Assembly (NCBI GenBank): GCA_015689735.1
Contig: WVSP01000004.1
Location: 124,001 to 188,000 of the forward strand
Source: Rhodobacterales bacterium LSUCC0031
GTDB lineage: Bacteria > Pseudomonadota > Alphaproteobacteria > Rhodobacterales > Rhodobacteraceae
Length of the DNA stretch: 64,000 nucleotides
Reading direction: 5' to 3'
The position numbers and the translations under genes are program-made. The notes below the pieces were generated by a model. The model was not told where the DNA came from and did not search any database. It was given only the letters and a program-made list of their open reading frames with translations. Shown here in pieces: positions 1-9,390 of this stretch; positions within the stretch are counted from its first letter, which is position 1, and each line of letters starts with the position of its first letter.

Positions 1-707
1 GAAATCATGAAGCCCAAGGGCCGCAGGCAATCGAGCGACCCCTCGAAGGTATCCCGGCCCACCGCATCCATCACCACATCGACACCGCGCCCGCCGGTCA
101 ACTCGCGGACCTTGGCGACCCAATCACCATCGCGGTAATTGATGCAAGCCTCCGCCCCATGATCGCGGGCCAACTGGCACTTCTCATCCGTGCCGGCGGT
201 GCCGATCAGGCGGATGCCCTCGCTTTTCGCCCATTGGCAAGCGAACAGCCCGACCCCACCGGCAGCGGCGTGAAACAGCACCGTGTCGCCCTTGGAAATC
301 GGCGTCGTACGGCGGAACAGGTATTGGGTCGTCAAACCCTTGAGCATCATCGCCGCCCCTTGCTCGAAGGAAATGCCATCAGGCAGCGGGCAGACCTGTG
401 CCGCCTTCATCACGCGCGCCTCGCAATAGGCGCCGGGTGGCATCGCGGCATAGGCGGCTCGGTCGCCGACCTTTAAATGGGTGACCCTTTCACCGACCGC
501 CTCGACCACGCCCGCGCCCTCCATCCCCATCGCATGGGGCATCGCCAACGGGTAAAGGCCCGAGCGCTGATAGACATCGATGAAATTCAGCCCGCAGGCA
601 TGGTGACGGATGCGGATCTCGCCCGGTCCGGGTTCGCCGACCGAGCGATCGACGATCTTGTAGGCCTCAGGCCCGCCGGGGGCTTCGATGATGACGGTTC
701 TTGCCAT
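1..707 (-). CDS. NAD(P)H:quinone oxidoreductase / zinc-type alcohol dehydrogenase-like protein (3' end cut by window)
   Basis: Reading the minus strand from an ATG at 707 gives about 235 codons that run off the left edge. The protein starts MARTVIIEAPGGPEAYK and contains the GroES-like medium-chain dehydrogenase pattern (CGLNFIDVYQRSG, GMEGAGVVEAVG) and the Rossmann nucleotide-binding loop HAAAGGVGLFACQWAK. This is the pattern of QorA-type quinone oxidoreductases (MDR superfamily), which reduce quinones with NADPH and need no catalytic zinc. The C-terminal third is missing. It is divergent from lysA with a 121-nt gap. The family is clear; the exact substrate is not. Confidence 0.85.
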   Translation of the reverse strand, partial: MARTVIIEAPGGPEAYKIVDRSVGEPGPGEIRIRHHACGLNFIDVYQRSGLYPLAMPHAMGMEGAGVVEAVGERVTHLKVGDRAAYAAMPPGAYCEARVMKAAQVCPLPDGISFEQGAAMMLKGLTTQYLFRRTTPISKGDTVLFHAAAGGVGLFACQWAKSEGIRLIGTAGTDEKCQLARDHGAEACINYRDGDWVAKVRELTGGRGVDVVMDAVGRDTFEGSLDCLRPLGFMI

Positions 708-828
708 GTTGATATCCTCAATTTCTCTCACGCCGGAGCCTAGCGGGCAAAGCGGCGTCGTCCAGCCTCTTTGATGCGCGGCCAAGCCGTGCTACCTGCG
801 CCCACGATCAGCTATCAGGGCGCGCCAC

Positions 829-2094
829 ATGGACCATTTCCTCTATCATAACGGCATCCTCCACGCCGAGGATGTCGCGATCCCCGAGATCGCAGCGATG
901 GTCGGCACGCCCTTTTATGTTTATTCCTGCGCCACGCTGACGCGCCATTACCATCTGTTCGAAGAAGCGCTGGCCGGTCTCGATCACCTTGTGTGCTTCG
1001 CGATGAAGTCGAATTCGAACCAAGCCGTCATCGCCCATCTCGCGGGGCTTGGAGCGGGCATGGACGTGGTTTCGGGCGGCGAATACCTGCGCGCGCGCGC
1101 GGCGGGTGTTCCCGGCGAACGCATCGTCTTTTCCGGTGTCGGCAAGACGCGCGATGAAATGCACATGGCCCTGACCGGCGGTATCCGACAATTCAACGTC
1201 GAAAGCGAGCCTGAGTTGATCGCGCTTTCGGAGGTCGCGACAGCGCTGGGTGTAACCGCGCCGATCACCGTGCGCGTGAACCCCGATGTCGATGCCAAGA
1301 CCCATGAGAAAATCGCCACCGGCAAATCCGAGAACAAGTTCGGCATCCCAATCGCCAAAGCCCCGGCCGTTTATGCCTTGGCCGCATCCCTTTCAGGGAT
1401 CGCGGTCGTGGGAATCGATGTGCATATCGGCAGCCAATTGACCGATCTGGAACCCTTCCGGCAGGCCTATCAGAAGGTACGCGAATTGACGCTGCGCCTG
1501 CGGGCCGAGGGCCATGACATCCGCCGCCTCGATCTGGGCGGCGGACTTGGTATTCCCTATGAGCGTAACAATAGTGCGCCACCGCTCCCCACCGAATACG
1601 GTGCCTTGATCCGCGAGGTTTTTCACGATCTCGAGGTCGAAGTCGAGATCGAGCCGGGCCGCTTGATTTCGGGCAATGCGGGGTTGCTGGTGACATCGGT
1701 CATCTATGTGAAAGAGGGCGAGGGGCGCGATTTCCTGATCCTCGATGCCGCGATGAACGATCTTGTGCGGCCGGCTATGTATGGCGCATGGCATGATATC
1801 GTGCCGGTCAAAGAGCCCGCGCCGGGTGATGAACAGCGCCCCTTTGACGTTGTCGGCCCCGTATGCGAGACCGGCGATACCTTTGCCAAGCAGCGCCAGA
1901 TGACACCTGTCGCGGCGGGCGATCTGGTCGCCTTTCGCAGCGCGGGCGCCTATGGCGCCGTCATGGCCAGCGAATACAATACGCGCCCCCTCATTCCCGA
2001 AGTAATGGTCAAGGGCGATCAATTCGCTGTCATCCGCGCGCGTCCAACATTTGACGAGATCATAAACCGAGATACTGTTCCTTCGTGGGGATAG
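829..2094 (+). CDS. lysA: diaminopimelate decarboxylase
   Basis: A 421-residue PLP enzyme that decarboxylates meso-diaminopimelate to L-lysine, the last step of lysine synthesis, in the cytoplasm. The fold-III decarboxylase motifs are present. The PLP lysine is in FAMKSNSNQ (Lys60), the phosphate-binding loop is LGGGLGIPY, the EPGR motif is intact, and CETGD supplies the cysteine that acts across the dimer interface. The C-terminal SAGAYGAVMASEYNTRP is typical of LysA and argues against ornithine or carboxynorspermidine decarboxylases. Length is normal. The ATG at 829 has only a weak ribosome site (cagggcg). The stop lies 32 nt before the start chosen for the next gene, so the two are probably cotranscribed. 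Confidence 0.95.
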   Translation: MDHFLYHNGILHAEDVAIPEIAAMVGTPFYVYSCATLTRHYHLFEEALAGLDHLVCFAMKSNSNQAVIAHLAGLGAGMDVVSGGEYLRARAAGVPGERIVFSGVGKTRDEMHMALTGGIRQFNVESEPELIALSEVATALGVTAPITVRVNPDVDAKTHEKIATGKSENKFGIPIAKAPAVYALAASLSGIAVVGIDVHIGSQLTDLEPFRQAYQKVRELTLRLRAEGHDIRRLDLGGGLGIPYERNNSAPPLPTEYGALIREVFHDLEVEVEIEPGRLISGNAGLLVTSVIYVKEGEGRDFLILDAAMNDLVRPAMYGAWHDIVPVKEPAPGDEQRPFDVVGPVCETGDTFAKQRQMTPVAAGDLVAFRSAGAYGAVMASEYNTRPLIPEVMVKGDQFAVIRARPTFDEIINRDTVPSWG

Positions 2095-2126
2095 GCCCAC
2101 GGGGCATCGCGCCCCCGAAAGGCACC

Positions 2127-4655
2127 ATGACCGAACCAACGCCCAAGGACCAAGCGCTTGCGCGCCTGATCTGGCCGCTACGCCTGACGCGTGCAGCCAT
2201 GATGGCCGAGCGTGCCACGCGTGCATTCTGGCCGGTCTGGACCATCATCATGCTGGCGCTGGCGCTTTTTGCCTTTGGGTTCAGCCACTTTGCGCCACCC
2301 CTTGCGGTGCTGACCACGGTGGGTGTGCTTGGTTTGGCCCTTGCCGCGATGATCATGCGCGCGCTCATGCGCTTTGCGATGCCAAGCCGGACCGAGGCCT
2401 TGGCCCGTCTTGATGCAACACTACCGGGGCGGCCGATTTCGGCGCTGTTGGACCAACCCGCCATTGGCGCGGATGATCCCGGCGCACAGGCCGTGTGGGC
2501 CGCACATCTACGCCGCATGGCCGCGCGCACCAAAGATGCCCATGCCCCTACCCCCGACCTGCGCCTCTCGCGCCAAGACCCTTTCGCGCTGCGCTACATC
2601 GCGGCCACGGCCTTTGTCATGGCGCTCATCTTCGGCACGCTCGGTCGTGTCGGCGAGATCGGCGAAACGGTAGGGATTGGCCCCGGCACGGCCGCCGCCT
2701 CCGGCCCCTCATGGGAGGCATGGATCGAGCCGCCGCTTTATACCGGCTTGCCCTCGCTTTACCTTAACGAGATTGCGGCCGAGGCCTTCGAGGTACCGCA
2801 AGGCGCGCGCATGACCTTTCGCACCTATGGTGAGGCGGGCAGCATGGGTATCGTGACAGATATCGGTGATCTGCCCGCAGATGACGCCGACCCGGCCGTG
2901 CAACAGATCGTCATCGAACGCGCAGGCGATTTCACCGTCACGGGGCCGATGGGGCGCAGCTGGGCCATATCGGTTCTGGTCGATCAACCGCCCGTGGTCG
3001 CGCTCCAAGGTGATCTGTTGGGCGAGCCGCCAGGCCAGATGCAACTGACCTTTGTCGCGCAAGATGATTACGGGGTGCAAGCGGGTACCGCTCAAATCCA
3101 GCTCGACCTTGCCCGCGCCGACCGGCGGTTCGGCCTCGCCCTTGAGCCCGAGCCGCGCGAGACGCTGATCCTCGACCTGCCGATGCCGTTTCGCGGCGAC
3201 AGGGCGGATTTCACCGAGGTACTGGTCGAAGATCTTGCCCAGCATCCCTTCGCCAATCTGCCCGTCTCGCTGGTGCTGACCGTGACCGATGCGGCGGGCC
3301 AGATCGGCATGGTCAGCTACGACATCCCCCGCCTGCCGGGGCGGCGGTTCTTCGATCCCCTGGCCAATGCGCTGATCGAGATGCGCCGCGATATCCTGTG
3401 GTCGCGCGAAAATGCGCCGCGCACCGCACAAATCCTGCGCGCCCTGACATGGAGCCCCGAGGCGGGCCTTGACGAAGGGGTGTATCTGCAAATTCGCAGC
3501 GCCGTCCGGCGGCTGGAAAGCGCGGTTGATACACTCTCGCCTGAAACCCGCGACCAAGTGGCCGAGATCTTGTGGAACGCCGCGATGGCGCTTGAAGTTG
3601 GCGATCTCGACGATGCGCTCGACCGATTGCGCCAAGCGCAAGAACGCCTGTCCGAGGCGATGCGCCAAGGAGCCAGCGACGCCGAGATTGCGCAGCTGAT
3701 GCAGGAATTGCGCGAGGCGATGGACAACTACATGCAGCAACTCGCCGAGAATGCCGAGCCCGGCGAGGATCGCCCCGATCAGGATGGCGAGCGCATGGAA
3801 ATGTCGATGGCCGACCTCGACGAGATGATGCGCCAGATCGAGGAATTGATGCAGCAAGGCCGCATGGCCGAGGCGCAGGAAATGCTCGATGCGCTGCAAC
3901 AAATGCTCGAGAACATGCAGGTTACCCAAGGCGGCGAAGGTAGCGATGGCCCCCGCAGCCCCGGCCAACAGGCGATGGAGGGGCTGCAAGACACGCTGCG
4001 CGACCAGCAAGATCTCGCCGACGACGCATTCCGCGAATTGCAGGACCGCCTGAACCCCGGCCGCCCACAACAGGGCCAGCAACAGGGCCAAGGCCAAGGC
4101 CAAGGGGAAAACGGTCAGCCCCAAGGCGAGGGGCAAGGCGGTGAAAACGATGACGGCATGAGTTTGGCCGAACGCCAAGAGGCACTGCGCCGCCTGCTTG
4201 GGGAACAGCAGGGCCGTTTGCCCGGCGCAGGAACGGATGCAGGCGACGAGGCGCTGCGCCAACTCGACCGTGCTGGCCGTGCCATGGAAGAGGCCGAAGG
4301 CCAGCTTGAAGGTGGCGACATCGCAGGCGCACTCGACAGCCAATCCGAAGCGCTCGAGGCGCTGCGCGAGGGCATGACCGAACTCGGCCGCGCCTTGGCC
4401 GAGGCACAGGCAGGCGAAGACCCGGGCCAAGGCCAAGCGGCAGGAAACATGGCGCCGAACCGACAGTTGCAAGACCCGCTGGGCCGCCAAGCCGGCAATT
4501 CCGGCAGCTTTGGCAGCGACGAGGCGATGGCCGAGCGCCAAGAGGCGATCCGACGCTCACGCGAGTTGCTCGATGAATTGCGCCGCAGGTCAGCCGAGCA
4601 GGGCCGACCAGACCTCGAGCGCGACTATCTGCGCCGTTTGCTCGATCAATTCTAA
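2127..4655 (+). CDS. DUF4175 / TIGR02302-family membrane protein
   Basis: An 842-residue protein of the alphaproteobacterial TIGR02302 (DUF4175) family, function unknown. It has two predicted membrane segments near the N-terminus (about residues 40-85) and another near residue 155-170. A beta-rich extracytoplasmic region follows, then a long helical, charged C-terminal half that is probably coiled coil (for example ESAVDTLSPETRDQVAEILW and the repeated MDELMQQ/AQEMLDALQQ patterns). Around residues 640-680 is a Gln/Gly low-complexity stretch (QQGQQQGQGQGQGENGQ). I chose the ATG at 2127. The upstream in-frame GTG at 2085 would overlap lysA and adds an unconserved-looking Pro/Gly leader. In this lineage such genes commonly follow lysA. 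Confidence 0.85.
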   Translation: MTEPTPKDQALARLIWPLRLTRAAMMAERATRAFWPVWTIIMLALALFAFGFSHFAPPLAVLTTVGVLGLALAAMIMRALMRFAMPSRTEALARLDATLPGRPISALLDQPAIGADDPGAQAVWAAHLRRMAARTKDAHAPTPDLRLSRQDPFALRYIAATAFVMALIFGTLGRVGEIGETVGIGPGTAAASGPSWEAWIEPPLYTGLPSLYLNEIAAEAFEVPQGARMTFRTYGEAGSMGIVTDIGDLPADDADPAVQQIVIERAGDFTVTGPMGRSWAISVLVDQPPVVALQGDLLGEPPGQMQLTFVAQDDYGVQAGTAQIQLDLARADRRFGLALEPEPRETLILDLPMPFRGDRADFTEVLVEDLAQHPFANLPVSLVLTVTDAAGQIGMVSYDIPRLPGRRFFDPLANALIEMRRDILWSRENAPRTAQILRALTWSPEAGLDEGVYLQIRSAVRRLESAVDTLSPETRDQVAEILWNAAMALEVGDLDDALDRLRQAQERLSEAMRQGASDAEIAQLMQELREAMDNYMQQLAENAEPGEDRPDQDGERMEMSMADLDEMMRQIEELMQQGRMAEAQEMLDALQQMLENMQVTQGGEGSDGPRSPGQQAMEGLQDTLRDQQDLADDAFRELQDRLNPGRPQQGQQQGQGQGQGENGQPQGEGQGGENDDGMSLAERQEALRRLLGEQQGRLPGAGTDAGDEALRQLDRAGRAMEEAEGQLEGGDIAGALDSQSEALEALREGMTELGRALAEAQAGEDPGQGQAAGNMAPNRQLQDPLGRQAGNSGSFGSDEAMAERQEAIRRSRELLDELRRRSAEQGRPDLERDYLRRLLDQF

Positions 4656-4680
4656 TCCAGTTGAACGCGGGGATTTCGGG

Positions 4681-5502
4681 CTATTGCGCGGTATCGGCCA
4701 GGCGTTTGGCCAGATCATCCAGCCAAAACCGCCCGTCATTCACCATGGCCACATAGGCCGTGATCATATCCGCAAGTGCCGGAACCTGCGCGATAACGGG
4801 ATCGGCATAGGCGTAAAGCGCCACCGCCGCGCCGGCGAGGGCTAAGACCAGGAAAAACCCGATACGCACCCCCCGCCGCCTGCGCGGGATCGTGTGAAGC
4901 GTATCGATGTCACTTGCATCACCTTCTTGCGCCGAGCGATCGGCACTGTCGCGCAATGTCGCGTTGATCTGCTCGATGTCGGGAAACAATTCGCGCGCGG
5001 CCACTACGCGGCCCACTGTCGTCTTTTGCAGATCAAAGGCGTCAACCGCGCGGTCCAGTTCCGGGCGGTCGGAGCGCGTTGCTTGCGTTACAGGCTCCGA
5101 TGCCAAGGCCATTTCGGGTTGATCGTCGAGGATCGGGGCCTCGGCTTGGCGCAACCGCACCTCACGCGCGGCCTCCTCGCGCAGAATATCGCGGATCGCC
5201 GGATCGATTTCTTGGCGCAACGGCGCAGCGGTTGGCGGCGGTACATCCGGTGCGTGGACACGGCTTGCATCCTCGGGCGGGTCTATTTGCTCTTCCGTGA
5301 CCGTTGGAGATGGTTGGGGTGGGGTCACTTCCTCAGGCGCGACCTCCGCCTCTGTCGCGGCCACTTGGCCTGCATCGATGCGAAGGCCGGGTTGGAACCA
5401 TGTCGTGGCACAATTCGAACATTGCACGTCCCGCCCATCGGCGGGGATCATGCTATCGGCGACCTCATATCGGGCGCCACAATTCGGACAGGTCAGCCGC
5501 AT
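4681..5502 (-). CDS. MJ0042-type zinc-ribbon, single-pass membrane protein
   Basis: A 273-residue protein beginning MRLTCPNCGARYEVADSMI, followed by VQCSNCATTW. The two CxxC pairs form the MJ0042-type N-terminal zinc ribbon. The middle (about 50-200) is acidic, Pro/Glu-rich and looks disordered. One hydrophobic segment (about residues 212-232, FFLVLALAGAAVALYAYA) precedes a short C-terminal tail. No enzymatic motif is visible. The gene is divergent from ftsE with 188 nt between starts, an arrangement I believe is common in Rhodobacterales. ATG 5502 is preferred to the GTG directly in front of it. Function unknown; a link to cell division is only suggested by position. Confidence 0.8.
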   Translation of the reverse strand: MRLTCPNCGARYEVADSMIPADGRDVQCSNCATTWFQPGLRIDAGQVAATEAEVAPEEVTPPQPSPTVTEEQIDPPEDASRVHAPDVPPPTAAPLRQEIDPAIRDILREEAAREVRLRQAEAPILDDQPEMALASEPVTQATRSDRPELDRAVDAFDLQKTTVGRVVAARELFPDIEQINATLRDSADRSAQEGDASDIDTLHTIPRRRRGVRIGFFLVLALAGAAVALYAYADPVIAQVPALADMITAYVAMVNDGRFWLDDLAKRLADTAQ

Positions 5503-5690
5503 CACCGTTTCCGCTTACCCTATTTCTCGCGGCGCTATCCGGATCGAGGCCGCGCACCGCCTGTCGTTAACCATTCTTGTAACAGCGCAGCTTCTGCATT
5601 CCAAGTGGAGGGGTGGCCCACCGATTGCAACCTTCATCCATCCGTTGCATGACAAGCGCGGTAAGGGTGCTGGTTCAAGGAGTGTGCCTC

Positions 5691-6368
5691 GTGATCGACA
5701 TGCAAGATGCTGCCTATGGCTATGGGGCTGAACCGATCTTGTCGGCAATGACCCTGCGCCTTGCGCCGGGATCTTTCCATTTCCTGACCGGGCCGTCGGG
5801 ATCAGGAAAAACCACGTTTCTGAAACTCTGCTACGGCGAACTCATCACCACCCAAGGCAGCTTGGCGATTTTTGGTCAAGATGCCGCAACCCTCAACCGT
5901 GATCGGATTGCACGTACCCGCCAAAGGATCGGCGTGGTTCATCAAGATTGCGAGTTTCTGGACCACCTGCCAATCGCCGAGAATATCGCCCTGCCCCTCA
6001 CCGTCGCTGGCCGGGACATGACACAGAGTGTCGCGAATTTGCGAGAGTTAATGGCATGGGTTGGTCTAACCTCGCGCGCATCTGCCCACCCGCCGGAGTT
6101 GTCGGGCGGTGAACGCCAGCGGGCCGCTCTTGCCCGCGCGATCATCATGGATCCTGAGTTGATCTTGGCCGATGAGCCCACGGGCAATCTCGATTGGGAT
6201 CTGTCGCTTCGGCTGTTGCAATTGCTTTGCGAGTTGAATCGCATGGGCAAGACGATTGTGATCGCGACCCATGATCTTGCACTGATCCGTGCAGCCAAGG
6301 CACAGGTGCAAGCGCGCGTCTTGCGGATTGCCGCTGGCAAGCTCGTTGCTGCGGGGGCAAACCTATGA
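5691..6368 (+). CDS. ftsE: cell division ATP-binding protein FtsE
   Basis: A 225-residue ABC ATPase. It carries Walker A GPSGSGKTT, signature LSGGERQRAALARA, Walker B LILADEPTGNLD and the switch histidine in IVIATHD. FtsE pairs with the membrane protein FtsX at the division septum and controls peptidoglycan hydrolases from the cytoplasmic side. I chose GTG 5691 because a strong ribosome site, AAGGAG, lies 8 nt upstream. Longer in-frame starts would add an unconserved leader. Its stop overlaps the ftsX start by 4 nt (ATGA), so the two are translationally coupled. The ftsX-type neighbour separates this from LolD, its closest look-alike. Confidence 0.93.
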   Translation: MIDMQDAAYGYGAEPILSAMTLRLAPGSFHFLTGPSGSGKTTFLKLCYGELITTQGSLAIFGQDAATLNRDRIARTRQRIGVVHQDCEFLDHLPIAENIALPLTVAGRDMTQSVANLRELMAWVGLTSRASAHPPELSGGERQRAALARAIIMDPELILADEPTGNLDWDLSLRLLQLLCELNRMGKTIVIATHDLALIRAAKAQVQARVLRIAAGKLVAAGANL

Positions 6369-7267
6369 GTATCCCGACCGAGGTAATCGCCCTTTTGCGC
6401 GGCGATGCCCAAGCCGACCGCATTGTGCCGCGTGCGGGTCAAACTGCACGGCTGACACTTGCGGTTTCGGCTGCAATGGCGTTTCTAGCGGTCTTTGCCT
6501 TGGCTTTGTCGCTTGCCACGGGGCGGCTAGCCGATCGCTGGTCGCAGGCCTTGGCGCAAAGCGCGACCATCCGCCTCTCGGCAGCCGAAGATCAGGTCGA
6601 GATCCAGACCCGCGCCATTCTGACTGTCCTGCGCCAGACCCCCGGCGTGGCCGCAGCGCGCGCCCTCTCCGATGACGAGCAACGCGCCCTGCTCGCGCCA
6701 TGGTTCGGCCCCGACCTGCCTGTCGATGATTTGCCCGTACCACGCCTGATCGAGATCATCGAAGATGACCGCGGGTTCGATGCCACCGGCCTGCGCCAGC
6801 GCCTAGCCGCCGAGGCCCCGGGCGCGGTGCTGGACGATCACACGCGCTGGCGTCGCCCCTTGGTTGCCGCGGCAGATCGCCTGCGCCTTTTGGGCTGGGT
6901 ATCGATGAGCTTGATCCTCGGCGCGACGGCGGCGATGATCACCTTGGCGGCGCAAGCCTCGCTTGCCTCCAATCTACAGGTTTTGCGCGTGATGCGCCTT
7001 GTCGGCGCCCAAGACAGCTATATCGCGCGCGCCTTTGTGCGCCGCTTCACCCACCGCGCCTTGAGCGGTGCCGCACTCGGAACGGGGTTGGGTATGCTTG
7101 CCATCGCAGTCTTGCCGCGCGCCGCCCAAGAGGGGGCGTTCTTGACCGGCCTTGGCTTTCAGGGGTTAGCCTGGCTTTGGCCCCTCACCATCCCGTTCCT
7201 TGCCGCGGTCACTGCTTTTTGGGCGACACGCCTTGCAGCTTTGCGAACCCTGAAAGGGTTGAGATGA
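6365..7267 (+). CDS. ftsX: cell division protein FtsX
   Basis: A 300-residue membrane protein and partner of FtsE. It has an N-terminal cytoplasmic segment, a first membrane helix (about 33-55, AAMAFLAVFALALSLATG), a periplasmic domain (about 60-165), and then three hydrophobic helices near 175-200, 220-250 and 270-290. This is the FtsX topology (four helices, large first periplasmic loop). It starts by a 4-nt overlap with ftsE and ends in a 4-nt ATGA overlap with the acyltransferase gene. Sequence identity in FtsX is low across bacteria, so the call rests on topology and on the ftsE partner. Confidence 0.9.
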   Translation: MSIPTEVIALLRGDAQADRIVPRAGQTARLTLAVSAAMAFLAVFALALSLATGRLADRWSQALAQSATIRLSAAEDQVEIQTRAILTVLRQTPGVAAARALSDDEQRALLAPWFGPDLPVDDLPVPRLIEIIEDDRGFDATGLRQRLAAEAPGAVLDDHTRWRRPLVAAADRLRLLGWVSMSLILGATAAMITLAAQASLASNLQVLRVMRLVGAQDSYIARAFVRRFTHRALSGAALGTGLGMLAIAVLPRAAQEGAFLTGLGFQGLAWLWPLTIPFLAAVTAFWATRLAALRTLKGLR

Positions 7268-7989
7268 TCCAATTTCTGCGCTCTGTCGCCTTCATCATCC
7301 AGATGTATGTTGCCATGCTGGTCATTTCGTTGGCCTATTTCCCTTGGGCTGTCCTCTCACCGGTGGGGGCGCATGCCGCCTGCCATGCCTATTGCCGCTG
7401 GGTAATCTGGACATTGGGCTGGATGACTGGCCTGCGTTGCGAAGTGCGCGGCACACCGCCTCGCGATGACGTGATGATCGCGGCCAAGCACCAAAGCTTT
7501 CTCGATATCTTGATGATCTACAACGCCGTGCCGCGCGGCAAATTCATCATGAAGCGTGAACTGATGTTTGCGCCGCTCTTGGGCCAATACGGGTTGCGCA
7601 TCGGCTGCGTGCCGGTCAACCGTGGCAAGCGCGGCGCGGCCATCGCAAGGATGCTCGCCGATGTGAAATCGGGCAAGCAGCAGGGCGGCCAGCTGATCAT
7701 CTACCCCCAAGGGACCCGTGTCGCCCCCGGCGTACCGCGCCCTTACAAGGTCGGCACAGGCGCACTTTACGAACAATTGGGCCAGCAATGCGTACCAGTG
7801 GCCACCAATGTCGGCCTATTCTGGCCCCGCCACAGCCTGCTGCGCAAACCGGGTCTTGCCGTGGTCGAGTTCCTGCCGCCGATCGCGCCCGGTATGGCGC
7901 GCGACGATTTCATGCGCAAACTCGAAGATGAGGTTGAAAGCGCATCGAACCGCTTGATGGCCGAGGCGGGATTTCATGCAGATCATTGA
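7264..7989 (+). CDS. plsC: 1-acyl-sn-glycerol-3-phosphate acyltransferase (PlsC family)
   Basis: A 241-residue LPLAT-family enzyme that would acylate lysophosphatidic acid at position 2 to give phosphatidic acid at the inner membrane. An N-terminal hydrophobic anchor (about 5-40) precedes the block I catalytic pair AAKHQSFLD (the usual NHQSxxD, here KHQSFLD), block II FIMKRELMFAPLLG, and block III IYPQGTR (the FPEGTR equivalent). The ATG at 7264 overlaps the ftsX stop by 4 nt. The end overlaps the following PPOX gene by 14 nt. A second LPLAT-like gene is present at 40.5 kb, so which one is the essential PlsC cannot be told from sequence. Confidence 0.88.
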   Translation: MIQFLRSVAFIIQMYVAMLVISLAYFPWAVLSPVGAHAACHAYCRWVIWTLGWMTGLRCEVRGTPPRDDVMIAAKHQSFLDILMIYNAVPRGKFIMKRELMFAPLLGQYGLRIGCVPVNRGKRGAAIARMLADVKSGKQQGGQLIIYPQGTRVAPGVPRPYKVGTGALYEQLGQQCVPVATNVGLFWPRHSLLRKPGLAVVEFLPPIAPGMARDDFMRKLEDEVESASNRLMAEAGFHADH

Positions 7990-8578
7990 CAGCTTGACCA
8001 CGCTCACAGCGCTCTACGATCAGCCCAGCCCCCTGTCGCTGACCAAAGTGGCAAGGGCGCTGACCCCGCGCTACCGCGACTGGATTTCTGCATCACGCTT
8101 TTGCATCCTGTCCACCGTCGGCCCCGATGGCACCGATGCAAGCCCACGGGGTGATGACGGGCCGGTCGTGCGGATCGTCGATGATCACACGCTTTGGCTT
8201 CCCGATTGGCGCGGCAATAACCGCCTTGATTGCTTGCGCAACATCGTGACCGATGGGCGGGTATCGCTGATGTTCATGGTCGCGGGTAGCAGCAACGTGG
8301 TGCGCATCAATGGGCAGGCGGTGCTGACCGATGACCCCGAGATCACCGCGACATTTACCCAAGACGGCAAGCACCCCAAGCTTGTCGTGGTAATCTCCTT
8401 GCATGAAATTTACTTCCAATGCGCCAAGGCGATCATGCGCGCGGGGCTTTGGTCGGGCCAATCCGCACCGGCCAATCTGCCAAAAGCAGGTCAATTCCTC
8501 CGAGAGATGGACCGCGAGATCGACGACGAAGCGTATGACAGCACCTATCCGACCGAAGCCGCGAAACGGATGTGGTAG
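7976..8578 (+). CDS. pyridoxamine 5'-phosphate oxidase-family FMN-binding protein (MSMEG_1061-like)
   Basis: A 200-residue split-barrel flavoprotein-like sequence. ISASRFCILSTVGPDGTDASPRGD and LWLPDWRGNNRLDCLRNI match the PPOX-like family related to MSMEG_1061 rather than true PdxH, which is longer at the C-terminus with a different substrate loop. FMN or F420 binding is likely; the substrate is unknown. The start overlaps plsC by 14 nt and the stop lies 3 nt before rlmJ, so it sits inside the ftsEX-plsC-rlmJ transcription unit. Confidence 0.8.
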   Translation: MQIIDSLTTLTALYDQPSPLSLTKVARALTPRYRDWISASRFCILSTVGPDGTDASPRGDDGPVVRIVDDHTLWLPDWRGNNRLDCLRNIVTDGRVSLMFMVAGSSNVVRINGQAVLTDDPEITATFTQDGKHPKLVVVISLHEIYFQCAKAIMRAGLWSGQSAPANLPKAGQFLREMDREIDDEAYDSTYPTEAAKRMW

Positions 8579-8581
8579 CCG

Positions 8582-9358
8582 ATGCTCTCCTATCAACATG
8601 CCTACCACGCGGGCAACCTCGCCGATGTCCATAAGCACGCACTGCTCGCCCAGGCGCTTGCCTATCTCACGCGCAAGGACAAACCACTCAGCTATTTCGA
8701 AACCCATGCAGGGCGCGGCCTCTATCACCTCGACGGGCCCGAAGCGCGCAAAACCGGCGAAGCGGCCCAAGGCATTGCCCGTGTCGCCGAATGGTTCACG
8801 CCCGATCACCCCTATCGGCGCGCCTGCGCAAGCGTGAACGCCACGCATGGGCCAGCATCCTATCCCGGCTCACCCTTGATCGCGGCGGCGCTCTTGCGCG
8901 GCTTCGACACGATCACGCTCGCCGAATTGCACCCCGCCGAGGTCGCAGCGCTGCGCCACGCCATGGCACAGCGTTACACGCAAGTGCTGCAAGAGGATGG
9001 GTTTGCCATGGCCCTCTCGCGCACCCCTCCCGAGCCGCGGCGCGGCCTGATGCTGATCGACCCCAGCTACGAGATCAAAAGCGATTACGACCGCATCCCC
9101 GACCTCATCGCCAAATTGCACCGCAAATGGAATGTCGGCGTGGTGATGCTGTGGTATCCGGTGCTGGCCAACCAAGCCCACTCACAGATGGCCCAAACCC
9201 TGCGCATGAGCTATTCCGAGGCGCTCAGCCACGAGGTCCGCTTCCCCCCCGCCCGCCCCGGCCATGGCATGATCGGATCGGGCATCTTCGTACTCAACCC
9301 ACCCTTTGGCCTGCAAGACGAGGCAACCCGCCTAACAGCCCTCTACGCGGCGCTTTAG
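8582..9358 (+). CDS. rlmJ: 23S rRNA (adenine-2030-N6)-methyltransferase RlmJ
   Basis: A 258-residue SAM-dependent enzyme that methylates A2030 of 23S rRNA. The N-terminus MLSYQHAYHAGNLADVHKH is characteristic. SYFETHAGRGLY is the SAM-binding region, and LIDPSYEIKSDY (around Asp160) is the catalytic motif IV. E. coli RlmJ has DPPY here and this protein has DPSY. Length is slightly under the E. coli 280. It lies 3 nt after the preceding stop and is the last gene of the plus-strand run. The hairpin-repeat array follows 32 nt downstream. Confidence 0.92.
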   Translation: MLSYQHAYHAGNLADVHKHALLAQALAYLTRKDKPLSYFETHAGRGLYHLDGPEARKTGEAAQGIARVAEWFTPDHPYRRACASVNATHGPASYPGSPLIAAALLRGFDTITLAELHPAEVAALRHAMAQRYTQVLQEDGFAMALSRTPPEPRRGLMLIDPSYEIKSDYDRIPDLIAKLHRKWNVGVVMLWYPVLANQAHSQMAQTLRMSYSEALSHEVRFPPARPGHGMIGSGIFVLNPPFGLQDEATRLTALYAAL

Positions 9359-9390
9359 CTTCTTCGTTTCAAAAATATCCTCGGGGGAGC

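Noticed and set aside
2709-4541. 610-residue open frame antisense to the DUF4175 gene
   Set aside because: It mirrors the low-complexity sense protein (high GC leaves the frame open), with no family signature.
5567-5581. CtrA box upstream of ftsE (TTAACCATTCTTGTA)
   Set aside because: The first half fits TTAACCAT but the second half is TGTA, two mismatches from TTAA; too weak to claim.
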